Positions 38,703-51,935 of a stretch of DNA of 64,000 bases are shown in pieces. The DNA comes from Prosopocoilus inquinatus (Eukaryota; Arthropoda; Insecta; Coleoptera; Lucanidae), in assembly GCA_036172665.1 (NCBI GenBank), contig JAYKNF010000014.1, forward strand, positions 3,399,001 to 3,463,000. Direction: 5' to 3'. Position 1 is the first letter of the stretch. Each line of letters starts with the position of its first letter. The position numbers and the translations under genes were made by a program. A model generated the notes under the pieces. That model was not told the DNA's origin. It did not search any database and saw only the letters and a list, made by a program, of their open reading frames with translations.

Positions 38703-41700
38703 GATCCTTACTTATCTATCATGTTATTTGACGTTTCGATGGGCTCCAGTAACTCTGATGTGAGATACGACGTTTTCGGACGCAGCAGAAGCTGGAAATA
38801 GTTTTAAACGAAACAACACGTTTAAGCGTTGTTCCTGTGCTGTATCTAATAGATCCTTACTTATCTATCATGTTATTTGACGTTTCGATGGGCTCCAGTA
38901 ACTCTGATGTGAGATACGACGTTTTCGGACGCATCAGAAGCTGGAAATAGTTTTAAACGAAACAACACGCATTAGCGATGTTCCTGTGATGTATCTAATC
39001 GATCCTTACTTATCTATCATGTTATTTGACGTTTCGATCGGCTCCAGTAACTCTGATGTGAGATTCTACGTTTTCGGACGCAGCAGAAGCTGGAAATAGT
39101 TTTGAACGAAACAACACGCATTAGCGTTGTTCCTGTGCTGTATCTAATCGATCCTTACTTATCTATCATGTTATTTGACATTTCGATGGACTCCAGTAAC
39201 TCTGATGTGAGATACGACGTTTTCGGACGCAGCAGCAGCTGGAAATAGTTTTAAACGAAACAACACATATTAGCGTTGTTCCTGTAATGTATCTAATCGA
39301 TCCTTACTCATCTATCATGTTATTTGACGTTTGGATGGACTCCAGTAACTAGGATGAGAGATACAAAGATTTCGGACGCAGCAGAAGCTGGAAATAGTTT
39401 TGAACGAAACAACACCTATTAGCGTTGTTCCTGTGATGTATCTAAACGATCCTTACTTATCTAACATGTTATTTGACGTTTGGATGGACTCCAGTGTGTC
39501 TGATGTGAGATACAAAGTTTTGGGACGCAGCAGGAGCTGGAAATAGTTTTAAACGAAACAACACATATTAGCGTTGTTCCTGTAATGTATCTAATCGATC
39601 CTTACTCATCTATCATGTTATTTGACGTTTGGACAGACTCCAGTAACTCTGATGTGAGATACAAAGTTATCGGACGCAGCAGAAGCTGGAAATAGTTTTG
39701 AACGAAACAACACGTATTAGCGTTGTTCCTGTGATGTATCTAAACGATCCTTAATTATCTAACATGTTATTTGACGTTTGGATGGACTCCAGTATGTCTG
39801 ATGTGAGATACAAAGTTTTTGGACGCAGCAGGAGCTGGAAATAGTTTTAAACGAAACAACACGTATTAGCGTTGTTCCTGTGCTGTATCTAATCGATCCT
39901 TACTTATCTATCATGTTATTTGACGTTTCGATGGACTCCAGTAACTCTGATGTGAGATACGAAGTTTTCGGACGCAGCAGAAGCTGGAAATACTTTTGAA
40001 CGATACACCACCTATTAGCGTTGTTCCTGTGATGTATCTAAACGATCCTTACTCATCTATCATGTTATTTGACGTTTGGATGGACTCCAGTAACTAGGAT
40101 GAGAGATACAAAGATTTCGGACGCAGCAGAAGCTGGAAATAGTTTTGAACGAAACAACACGTATTAGCGTTGTTCCTGTGATGTATCTAATCGATCCTTA
40201 CTCATCTATCATGTTATTTGACGTTTGGATGGACTCCAGTAACTCTGATGTGAGATACAAAGTTTTTGGACGCAGCAGGAGCTGGAAATAGTTTTAAACG
40301 AAACAACACGTATTAGCGTTGTTCCTGTGCTGTATCTAATCGATCCTTACTTATCTATCATGTTATTTGACGTTTGGATTAACTCCAGTAACTCTGATGT
40401 GAGATACGACGTTTTCGGACGCAGCAGAAGCTGGAAATAGTTTTAAACGAAACAACACGTATTAGCGTTGTTCCTGTGATGTATCTAATCGATCCTTACA
40501 CATCTATCATGTTATTTGACGTTTGGGTGGACTCCAGTAACTCTGATGAGAGATACAAAGATTTCGGACGCAGCAGAAGCTGGAAATACTTTTGAACGAT
40601 ACACCACCTATTAGCGTTGTTCCTGTGATGTATCTAAACGATCCTTACATATCTAACATGTTATTTGACGTTTGGATGGACTCCAGTGTGTCTGATGTGA
40701 GATACAAAGTTTTGGGACGCAGCAGGAGCTGGAAATAGTTTTAAACGAAACAACACGTATTGGCGTTGTTCCTGTGCTGTATCTAATCGATCCTTACTTA
40801 TCTATCATGTTACTTGACGTTTGGATGGACTCCAGTAACCCTGACGTGAGATACGAAGTTCTCGGACGCAGCAGAAGCTGGAAATAGTTTTAAACGAAGC
40901 AACAGGCATTAGCGTTGTTCCTGTGATGTATCTAATCGATCCTTACTCATCTATCATGTTATTTGACGTTTCGATGGACTCCAGTAACTCTGATGTGAGA
41001 TACGACGTTTCCGGACGCAGCAGAAGCTGGAAATAGTATTAAACGAAACAACACGTATTAGCGTTGTTCCTGTGATGTATCTAATCGATCCTTACTCATC
41101 TATCATGTTATTTGACGTTTGGATGGACTCCAGTAACTAGGATGAGAGATACAAAGATTTCGGACGCAGCAGAAGCTGGAAATAGTTTTGAACGAAACAA
41201 CACCTATTAGCGTTGTTCCTGTGATGTATCTAAACGATCCTTACTTATCTAACATGTTATTTAACGTTTGGATACACTCCAGTAAGTCTGATGTGAGATA
41301 CAAAGTTTTTGGACGCAGCTGGAGCTGGAAATAGTTTTAAACGAAACAACACGTATTAGCGTTGTCCCTGTGCTGTATCTAATCGATCCTTACTTATCTA
41401 TCATGTTATTTGACGTTTGGATGGACTCCAGTAACTCTGATGTGAGATACGACGTTATCGGACGCAGCAGGAGCTGGAAATAGTTTTAAACGAAACAACA
41501 CGTATTAGCGTTGTTCCTGTGATGTATCTAATCGATCCTTACTTAGCTACTATGTTATTTGACGTTTCGATGGACTCCAGTAACTCTAATGTGAGATATG
41601 AAATTTTCAGACGCAGCAGCAGCTGGAAATAGTTTGAAACGAAACAACACATATTAGCGTTGTTCCTGTGATGTATCTAATCGATCCTTACTCATCTATC

Positions 41701-42623
41701 ATGTTATTTGACGTTTGGACGGACTCCAGTAACTCTGATGGGAGATACAAAGTTCTCGGACGCAGTAGAAGCTGGAAATAGTTTTGAACGAAACAACACG
41801 TATTAGCGTTGTTCCTGTGATGTATCTAAACGATCCTTACTTATCTAACATGTTATTTGACGTTTGGATGGACTCCAGTAAGTCTGATGTGAGATACAAA
41901 GTTTTTGGACACAGCAGGAGCTGGAAATAGTTTTAAACGAAACAACACGTATTAGCGTTGTTCCTGTGCTGTATCTAATCGATACTTACTTATCTATCAT
42001 GTTATTTGACGTTTCGATGGACTCCAGTAACTCTGATGTGAGATACGAAGTTTTCGGACGCAGCAGAAGCTGGAAATAGTTTTAAACGAAACAACACGTA
42101 TTAGCGTTGTTCCTGTGATGTATCTAATCGATCCTTACTCATCTATCATGTTATTTGACGTTTGGATGGACTCCAGTAACTCTGATGTGAGATACAAAGT
42201 TTTTGGACGCAGCAGGAGCTGGAAATAGTTTTAAACGAAACAACACGTATTAGCGTTGTTCCTGTGCTGTATCTAATCGATCCTTACTTATCTATCATGT
42301 TATTTGACGTTTGGATTAACTCCAGTAACTCTGATGTGAGATACGACGTTTTCGGACGCAGCAGAAGCTGGAAATAGTTTTAAACGAAACAACACGTATT
42401 AGCGTTGTTCCTGTGATGTATCTAATCGATCCTTACTCATCTATCATGTTATTTGACGTTTGGGTGGACTCCAGTAACTCTGATGAGAGATACAAAGATT
42501 TCGGACGCAGCAGAAGCTGGAAATACTTTTGAACGATACACCACCTATTAGCGTTGTTCCTGTGATGTATCTAAACGATCCTTACTTATCTAATATGTTA
42601 TTTGACGTTTGGATGGACTCCAG
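38703..42623 (-). repeat. 3.9-kb block inside the core, copy 2
   Basis: This is the partner of 28720-32640. Private differences include gattctacg (about 39063), gatcggctcc (about 39037), gttacttgac (about 40808) and gttatcgg (about 41453). These mark it as an independent copy that has since mutated, not an exact assembly repeat. Confidence 0.9.
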
Positions 42624-45600
42624 TAACTAGGATGAGAGATACAAAGATTTCGGACGCAGCAGAAGCTGGAAATAGTTTTGAACGAAACAACACCTATTAG
42701 CGTTGTTCCTGTGATGTATCTAAACGATCCTTCCTTATCTAACATGTTATTTAACGTTTGGATACACTCCAGTAAGTCTGATGTGAGATACAAAGTTTTT
42801 GGACGCAGCAGGAGCTGGAAATAGTTTTAAACGAAACAGCACGTATTAGCGTTGTTCCTGTGATGTATCTAAACGATCCTTACTTATCTAACATGTTATT
42901 TGACGTTTGGATGGACTCCAGTGTGTCTGATGTGAGATACAAAGTTTTGGGACGCAGCAGGAGCTGGAAAAAGTTTTAAACGAAACAACACATATTAGCG
43001 TTGTTCCTGTAATGTATCTAATCGATCCTTACTCATCTATCATGTTATTTGACGTTTGGACAGACTCCAGTAACTCTGATGTGAGATACAAAGTTATCGG
43101 ACGCAGCAGAAGCTGGAAATAGTTTTGAACGAAACAACACGTATTAGCGTTGTTCCTGTGATGTATCTAAACGATCCTTAATTATCTAACATGTTATTTG
43201 ACGTTTGGATGGACTCCAGTATGTCTGATGTGAGATACAAAGTTTTTGGACGCAGCAGGAGCTGGAAATAGTTTTAAACGAAACAACACGTATTAGCGTT
43301 GTTCCTGTGCTGTATCTAATCGATCCTTACTTATCTATCATGTTATTTGACGTTTGGATGGACTCCAGTAACTCTGATGTGAGATACGACGTTTTCGGAC
43401 GCAGCAGGAGCTGGAAATAGTTTTAAACGAAACAACACGTATTAGCGTTGTTCCTGTGATGTATCTAATCGATCCTTACTTAGCTACTATGTTATTTGAC
43501 GTTTCGATGGACTCCAGTAACTCTAATGTGAGATATGAAATTTTCAGACGCAGCAGCAGCTGGAAATAGTTTGAAACGAAACAACACATATTAGCGTTGT
43601 TCCTGTGATGTATCTAATCGATCCTTACTCATCTATCATGTTATTTGACGTTTGGACGGACTCCAGTAACTCTGATGGGAGATACAAAGTTCTCGGACGC
43701 AGTAGAAGCTGGAAATAGTTTTGAACGAAACAACACGTATTAGCGTTGTTCCTGTGATGTATCTAAACGATCCTTACTTATCTAACATGTTATTTGACGT
43801 TTGGATGGACTCCAGTAAGTCTGATGTGAGATACAAAGTTTTTGGACACAGCAGGAGCTGGAAATAGTTTTAAACGAAACAACACGTATTAGCGTTGTTC
43901 CTGTGCTGTATCTAATCGATACTTACTTATCTATCATGTTATTTGACGTTTCGATGGACTCCAGTAACTCTGATGTGAGATACGAAGTTTTCGGACGCAG
44001 CAGAAGCTGGAAATAGTTTTAAACGAAACAACACGTATTAGCGTTGTTCCTGTGATGTATCTAATCGATCCTTACTCATCTATCATGTTATTTGACGTTT
44101 GGATGGACTCCAGTAACTCTGATGTGAGATACAAAGTTTTTGGACGCAGCAGGAGCTGGAAATAGTTTTAAACGAAACAACACGTATTAGCGTTGTTCCT
44201 GTGCTGTATCTAATCGATCCTTACTTATCTATCATGTTATTTGACGTTTGGATTAACTCCAGTAACTCTGATGTGAGATACGACGTTTTCGGACGCAGCA
44301 GAAGCTGGAAATAGTTTTAAACGAAACAACACGTATTAGCGTTGTTCCTGTGATGTATCTAATCGATCCTTACTCATCTATCATGTTATTTGACGTTTGG
44401 GTGGACTCCAGTAACTCTGATGAGAGATACAAAGATTTCGGACGCAGCAGAAGCTGGAAATACTTTTGAACGATACACCACCTATTAGCGTTGTTCCTGT
44501 GATGTATCTAAACGATCCTTACTTATCTAATATGTTATTTGACGTTTGGATGGACTCCAGTGTGTCTGATGTGAGATACAAAGTTTTGGGACGCAGCAGG
44601 AGCTGGAAATAGTTTTAAACGAAACAACACGTTTAAGCGTTGTTCCTGTGCTGTATCTAATAGATCCTTACTTATCTATCATGTTATTTGACGTTTCGAT
44701 GGGCTCCAGTAACTCTGATGTGAGATACGACGTTTTCGGACGCAGCAGAAGCTGGAAATAGTTTTAAACGAAACAACACGCATTAGCGATGTTCCTGTGA
44801 TGTATCTAATCGATCCTTACTTATCTATCATGTTATTTGACGTTTCGATGGGCTCCAGTAACTCTGATGTGAGATTCGACGTTTTCGGACGCAGCAGAAG
44901 CTGGAAATAGTTTTGAACGAAACAACACGCATTAGCGTTGTTCCTGTGCTGTATCTAATCGATCCTTACTTATCTATCATGTTATTTGACATTTCGATGG
45001 ACTCCAGTAACTCTGATGTGAGATACGACGTTTTCGGACGCAGCAGCAGCTGGAAATAGTTTTAAACGAAACAACACATATTAGCGTTGTTCCTGTAATG
45101 TATCTAATCGATCCTTACTCATCTATCATGTTATTTGACGTTTGGATGGACTCCAGTAACTAGGATGAGAGATACAAAGATTTCGGACGCAGCAGAAGCT
45201 GGAAATAGTTTTGAACGAAACAACACCTATTAGCGTTGTTCCTGTGATGTATCTAAACGATCCTTCCTTATCTAACATGTTATTTAACGTTTGGATACAC
45301 TCCAGTAAGTCTGATGTGAGATACAAAGTTTTTGGACGCAGCAGGAGCTGGAAATAGTTTTAAACGAAACAACACGTATTAGCGTTGTTCCTGTGATGTA
45401 TCTAAACGATCCTTACTTATCTAACATGTTATTTGACGTTTGGATGGACTCCAGTGTGTCTGATGTGAGATACAAAGTTTTGGGACGCAGCAGGAGCTGG
45501 AAATAGTTTTAAACGAAACAACACATATTAGCGTTGTTCCTGTAATGTATCTAATCGATCCTTACTCATCTATCATGTTATTTGACGTTTGGACAGACTC

Positions 45601-47614
45601 CAGTAACTCTGATGTGAGATACAAAGTTATCGGACGCAGCAGAAGCTGGAAATAGTTTTGAACGAAACAACACGTATTAGCGTTGTTCCTGTGATGTATC
45701 TAAACGATCCTTAATTATCTAACATGTTATTTGACGTTTGGATGGACTCCAGTATGTCTGATGTGAGATACAAAGTTTTTGGACGCAGCAGGAGCTGGAA
45801 ATAGTTTTAAACGAAACAACACGTATTAGCGTTGTTCCTGTGCTGTATCTAATCGATACTTACTTATCTATCATGTTATTTGACGTTTCGATGGACTCCA
45901 GTAACTCTGATGTGAGATACGAAGTTTTCGGACGCAGCAGAAGCTGGAAATAGTTTTAAACGAAACAACACGTATTAGCGTTGTTCCTGTGATGTATCTA
46001 ATCGATCCTTACTCATCTATCATGTTATTTGACGTTTGGATGGACTCCAGTAACTCTGATGTGAGATACAAAGTTTTTGGACGCAGCAGGAGCTGGAAAT
46101 AGTTTTAAACGAAACAACACGTATTAGCGTTGTTCCTGTGCTGTATCTAATCGATCCTTACTTATCTATCATGTTATTTGACGTTTGGATTAACTCCAGT
46201 AACTCTGATGTGAGATACGACGTTTTCGGACGCAGCAGAAGCTGGAAATAGTTTTAAACGAAACAACACGTATTAGCGTTGTTCCTGTGATGTATCTAAT
46301 CGATCCTTACTCATCTATCATGTTATTTGACGTTTGGGTGGACTCCAGTAACTCTGATGAGAGATACAAAGATTTCGGACGCAGCAGAAGCTGGAAATAG
46401 TTTTGAACGAAACAACACCTATTAGCGTTGTTCCTGTGATGTATCTAAACGATCCTTACTTATCTAACATGTTATTTAACGTTTGGATACACTCCAGTAA
46501 GTCTGATGTGAGATACAAAGTTTTGGGACGCAGCAGGAGCTGGAAATAGTTTTAAACGAAACAACACGTATTAGCGTTGTTCCTGTGCTGTATCTAATCG
46601 ATCCTTACTTATCTATCATGTTATTTGACGTTTCGATGGGCTCCAGTAACTCTGATGTGAGATACGACGTTTTCGGACGCAGCAGAAGCTGGAAATAGTT
46701 TTAAACGAAACAACACGTTTAAGCGTTGTTCCTGTGCTGTATCTAATAGATCCTTACTTATCTATCATGTTATTTGACGTTTCGATGGGCTCCAGTAACT
46801 CTGATGTGAGATACGACGTTTTCGGACGCAGCAGAAGCTGGAAATAGTTTTAAACGAAACAACACGCATTAGCGATGTTCCTGTGATGTATCTAATCGAT
46901 CCTTACTTATCTATCATGTTATTTGACGTTTCGATGGGCTCCAGTAACTCTGATGTGAGATTCGACGTTTTCGGACGCAGCAGAAGCTGGAAATAGTTTT
47001 AAACGAAACAACACGTTTAAGCGTTGTTCCTGTGCTGTATCTAATCGATCCTTACTTATCTATCATGTTATTTGACGTTTCGATGGGCTCCAGTAACTCT
47101 GATGTGAGATTCGACGTTTTCGGACGCAGCAGAAGCTGGAAATAGTTTTGAACGAAACAACACGCATTAGCGTTGTTCCTGTGCTGTATCTAATCGATCC
47201 TTACTTATCTATCATGTTATTTGACATTTCGATGGACTCCAGTAACTCTGATGTGAGATACGACGTTTTCGGACGCAGCAGAAGCTGGAAATAGTTTTAA
47301 ACGAAACCACACGTATTAGCGTTGTTCCTGTGATGTATCTAATCGATCCTTACTCATCTATCATGTTATTTGACGTTTGGGTGGACTCCAGTGAGTCTGA
47401 TGTGAGATACAAAGTTTTGGGACGCAGCAGGAGCTGGAAATAGTTTTAAACGAAACAACACACATTAGCGTTGTTCCTGTGATGTATCTAATCGATCCTT
47501 ACTCATCTATCATGTTATTTGACGTTTCGATGGACTCCAGTAACTCTGATGTGAGATACGACGTTTCCGGACGCAGCAGAAGCTGGAAATAGTATTAAAC
47601 GAAACAACACGTAT

Positions 47615-48935
47615 TAGCGTTGTTCCTGTGATGTATCTAATCGATCCTTACTCATCTATCATGTTATTTGACGTTTGGATGGACTCCAGTAACTAGGATG
47701 AGAGATACAAAGATTTCGGACGCAGCAGAAGCTGGAAATAGTTTTGAACGAAACAACACCTATTAGCGTTGTTCCTGTGATGTATCTAAACGATCCTTAC
47801 TTATCTAACATGTTATTTAACGTTTGGATACACTCCAGTAAGTCTGATATGAGATACAAAGTTTTTGGACGCAGCAGGAGCTGGAAATAGTTTTAAACGA
47901 AACAACACGTATTAGCGTTGTTCCTGTGCTGTATCTAATCGATCCTTACTTATCTATCATGTTATTTGACGTTTGGATGGACTCCAGTAACCCTGACGTG
48001 AGATACGAAGTTCTCGGACGCAGCAGAAGCTGGAAATAGTTTTAAACGAAACAACACGCATTAGCGTTGTTCCTGTGATGTATCTAATCGAACCTTACTC
48101 ATCTATCATGTTATTTGGCGTTACGATGGACTCCAGTAACTTAGATGTGAGATACGAAGTTCTCGGACGCAGCTGAAGCTAGAAATAGTTTTAAACGAAA
48201 CAACATGCATTAGCGTTGTTCCTGTGATGTATCTAATCGATCCTTACTTATCTATCATGTTATTTGACGTTTGGATGGACTCCAGTAACCCTGACTTGAG
48301 ATACGAAGTTCTCGGACGCAGCCGAAGCTGGAAATAGTTTTAAACGAAACAACACGTATTAGCGTTGTTCCTGTGCTGTATCTAATCGATCCTTACTTAT
48401 CTATCATGTTATTTGGCGTTTCGATGGACTCCAGTAGCTCTGATGTGAGATACGACGTTTTCGGACGCAGCAGAAGCTGGAAATAATTTTAAACGAAACA
48501 ACACGCATTAGCGTTGTTCCTGTGATGTATCTAATCGATCCTTACTTAGCTACTATGTTATTTGACGTTTCGATGGACTCCAGTAACTCTAATGTGAGAT
48601 ACGACGTTTTCGGACGCAGCAGAAGCTGGAAATAGTTTTAAACGAAACAACACGTATTAGCGTTGTTCCTGTGATGTATATAATCGATCCTTACTCATCT
48701 ATCATGTTATTTGACGTTTGGATGGACTCCAGTAACTCTGATGAGAAATACAAAGATTTCGGAAGCAGCAGAAGCTGGAAATAGTTTTGAACGAAACACC
48801 ACCTATTAGCGTTGTTCCTGTGATGTATCTAAACGATCCTTACTTATCTAACATGTTATTTGACGTTTGGATGGACTCCAGTAAGTCTGATGTGAGATAC
48901 AAAGTTTTTGGACGCAGAAGGAGCTGGAAATAGTT
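47615..48935 (-). repeat. 1.3-kb block flanking the HOR core, distal copy
   Basis: This is the partner of 26010-27330, 145 monomers away, with ggcgttacg at 48117. It carries small private changes such as tctgatatgag (about 47844), atcgaacc (about 48087) and gcagaaggagc (about 48913). Together the two copies bracket the 13-monomer core. Confidence 0.87.
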
Positions 48936-50969
48936 TTAAACGAAACACCTCGTATTAGCGTTGTTCCTGTGCTGTATCTAATCGATCCTTACTTATCTAT
49001 TATGTTATTTGACGTTTGGATGGACTCCAGTAACCCTGACGTGAGATACGAAGTTCTCGGACGCAGCAGAAGCTGGAAATAGTTTTAAACGAAACAACAC
49101 GCATTAGCGTTGTTCCTGTGAAGTATCTAATCGATCCTTACTCATCTATCATATTATTTGGCGTTTCGATGGACTCCAGTAACTTAGATGTGAGATACGA
49201 AGTTTTCGGACGCAGCAGGAGCTGGAAATAGTTGTAAACGAAACAACACGTTTTAGCGTTGTTCCTGTGCTGTATCTAATCGATCCTTACTTATCTATCA
49301 TGTTATTTGACGTTTCGATGGGCTCCAGTAACTCTGATGTGAGATACGACGTTTTCGGACGCAGCAGAAGCTGGAAATAGTTTCAAACGAAACAACACGC
49401 ATTAGCGATGTTCCTGTGATGTATCTAATCGATCCTTACTTATCTATCATGTTATTTGAGGTTTCGATGGGCTCCAGTAACTCTGATGTGAGATTCGACG
49501 TTTTCGGACGCAGCAGAAGCTGGAAATAGTTTTGAACGAAACAACACGCATTAGCGTTGTTCCTGTGCTGTATCTAATCGATCCTTACTTATCTATCATG
49601 TTATTTGACATTTCGATGGACTCCAGTAACTCTGATGTGAGATACGACGTTTTCGGACGCAGCAGCAGCTGGAAATAGTTTTAAACGAAACAACACATAT
49701 TAGCGTTGTTCCTGTGATGTATATAATCGATCCTTACTCATCTATCATGTTATTTGACGTTTGGATGGACTCCAGTAACTCTGATGAGAAATACAAAGTT
49801 TTTGGACGCAGCAGGAGCTGGAAATAGTTTTAAACGAAACAACACGTATTAGCGTTGTTCCTGTGCTGTATCTAATCGATACTTACTTATCTATCATGTT
49901 ATTTGACGTTTCGATGGACTCCAGCAACTCTGATGTGAGATACGAAGTTTTCGGACGCAGCAGAAGCTGGAAATAGTTTTAAACGAAACAACACGTATTA
50001 GCGTTGTTCCGGTGATGTATCTAATCGATCCTTACTCATCTATCATGTTATTTGACGTTTGGATGGACTCCAGTAACTCTGATGTGAGATACAAAGTTTT
50101 TGGACGCAGCAGGAGCTGGAAATAGTTTTAAACGAAACAACACGTATTAGCGTTGTTCCTGTGCTGTATCTAATCGATCCTTACTTATCTATCATGTTAT
50201 TTGACGTTTGGATGGACTCCAGTAACTCTGATGTGAGATACGACGTTTTCGGACGCAGCAGAAGCTGGAAATAGTTTTAAACGAAACAACACGTATTAGC
50301 GTTGTTCCTGTGATGTATCTAATCGATCCTTACTCATCTATCATGTTATTTGACGTTTGGGTGGACTCCAGTGAGTCTGATGTGAGATACAAAGTTTTGG
50401 GACGCAGCAGGAGCTGGAAATAGTTTTAAACGAAACAACACGTATTAGCGTTGTTCCTGTGCTGTATCTAATCGATCCTTACTTATCTATCATGATATTT
50501 GACGTTTGGATGGACTCCAGTAACCCTGACGTGAGATACGAAGTTCTCGGACGCAGCAGAAGCTGGAAATAGTTTTAAACGAAGCAACAGGCATTAGCGT
50601 TGTTCCTGTGATGTATCTAATCGATCCTTACTCATCTATCATGTTATTTGACGTTTCGATGGACTCCAGTAACTCTGATGTGAGATACGACGTTTCCGGA
50701 CGCAGCAGAAGCTGGAAATAGTATTAAACGAAATAACACGTATTAGCGTTGTTCCTGTGATGTATCTAATCGATCCTTACTCATCTATCATGTTATTTGA
50801 CGTTTGGATGGACTCCAGTAACTAGGATGAGAGATACAAAGATTTCGGACGCAGCAGAAGCTGGAAATAGTTTTGAACTTAACAACACCTATTAGCGTTG
50901 TTCCTGTGATGTATCTAAACGATCCTTACTTATCTAACATGCTATTTAACGTTTGGATACACTCCAGTA
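48936..50969 (-). repeat. Mixed satellite monomers distal to the core
   Basis: About 14 monomers of mixed types have no tight HOR that I could follow. They include a gaagcaacaggc monomer (about 50581) related to those at 30911 and 40894. A nearby gaaataacacg variant (about 50730) is the reverse complement of the forward-arm cgtgttatttc near 19095. No gene or non-satellite sequence is seen. Confidence 0.7.
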
Positions 50970-51935
50970 AGTCTGATGTGAGATACAAAGTTTTTGGACG
51001 CAGCAGGAGCTGGAAATAGTTTTAAACGAAACAACACGTATTAGCGTTGTTCCTGTGCTGTATCTAATCGATCCTTACTCATCTATCATGTTATTTGGCG
51101 TTACGATGGACTGCAGTAACTTAGATGTGAGATACGAAGTTCTCGGACGCAGCTGAAGCTAGAAATAGTTTTAAACGAAACAACATGCGTTAGCGTTGTT
51201 CCTGTGATGTATCTAATCGATCCTTACTTATCTATCATGTTATTTGACGTTTGGATGGACTCCAGTAACCCTGACTTTAGATACGAAGTTCTCGGACGCA
51301 GCCGAAGCTGGAAATAGTTTTAAACGAAACAACACGTATTAGCGTTGTTCCTGTGATGTATCTAATAAATCCTTACTCATCTATCATGTTATTTGACGTT
51401 TGGATGGACTCCAGTGTGTCTGATGTGAGATACAAAGTTTTTGGATGCAGCAGGAGCTGGAAATAGTTTTAAACGAAACAACACGTATTAGCGTTGTTCC
51501 TGTGATGTATCTAATCGATCCTTACTCACCTATCATGTTATTTGACGTTTGGACGGACTCCAGTAACTCTGATGGGAGATACAAAGTTCTCGGACGCAGT
51601 AGAAGCTGGAAATAGTTTTGAACGAAACAACACCTATTAGCGTTGTTCCTGTGATGTATCTAAACGATCCTTACATATCTAACATGTTATTTGACGTTTG
51701 GATGGACTCCAGTAAGTCTGATGTGAGATACAAAGTTTTTGGACGCAGCAGGAGCTGGAAATAGTTTTAAACGAAACAACACGTATTAGCGTTGTTCCTG
51801 TGCTGTATCTAATCGATTATTACTTATCTATTATGTTATTTGACGTTTGGATGGACTCCAGTAACCCTGACGTGAGATACGAAGTTCTCGGACACAGCAG
51901 AAGCTGGAAATAGTTTTAGAATAGATGTTCCTGTG
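50970..51935 (-). repeat. HOR block with the 133-bp monomer, copy 1
   Basis: This block shares with 54365-55330 the rare variants ggactgcag (about 51108), catgcgttagcg, gactttagatac (about 51273), ctaataaatcc (about 51362), ttggatgcagcagg (about 51441), cactcacctatc and gacacagcagaagc. It ends in the same 133-bp monomer. The offset is 3,395 bp, which is 23 monomers less two 16-bp deletions. Confidence 0.87.
51919..51926 (-). repeat. 133-bp deletion monomer, copy 1
   Basis: About 24 bases between agtttta and gttcctg are replaced by gaatagat, shortening the monomer by a net 16 bp to 133 bp. The lost stretch includes the gaaacaacac part of the monomer and therefore the aacaac/gttgtt dyad and the CENP-B-like half site. 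Confidence 0.9.

Larger units (their letters stand above)
28011..47000 (-). repeat. HOR core with a modal 13-monomer (1,937-bp) unit
   Basis: A diagnostic monomer carrying ttggattaactcc recurs ten times, at 28011, 30395, 32332, 34865, 36355, 38441, 40378, 42315, 44252 and 46189. The spacings are 16, 13, 17, 10, 14, 13, 13, 13 and 13 monomers, all exact multiples of 149 bp. I did not see the variant outside this region or in the forward arm. Copies are near-identical over long stretches. The unit length varies on the proximal side and settles at 13 on the distal side. This is the most homogenised and probably the youngest part of the window. Confidence 0.92.

Noticed and set aside
33206..45326. 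Five near-identical 66-67-codon frames on the - strand (33206-33406, 35590-35790, 37527-37727, 42590-42793, 45126-45326)
   Set aside because: Their repetition could look like a conserved peptide family. They sit at the same place in the HOR unit, and start-codon distances are whole monomer multiples (16, 13, 34 and 17). They are copies of one chance frame in the satellite, with the same two-frame reading of one region as the + strand case.
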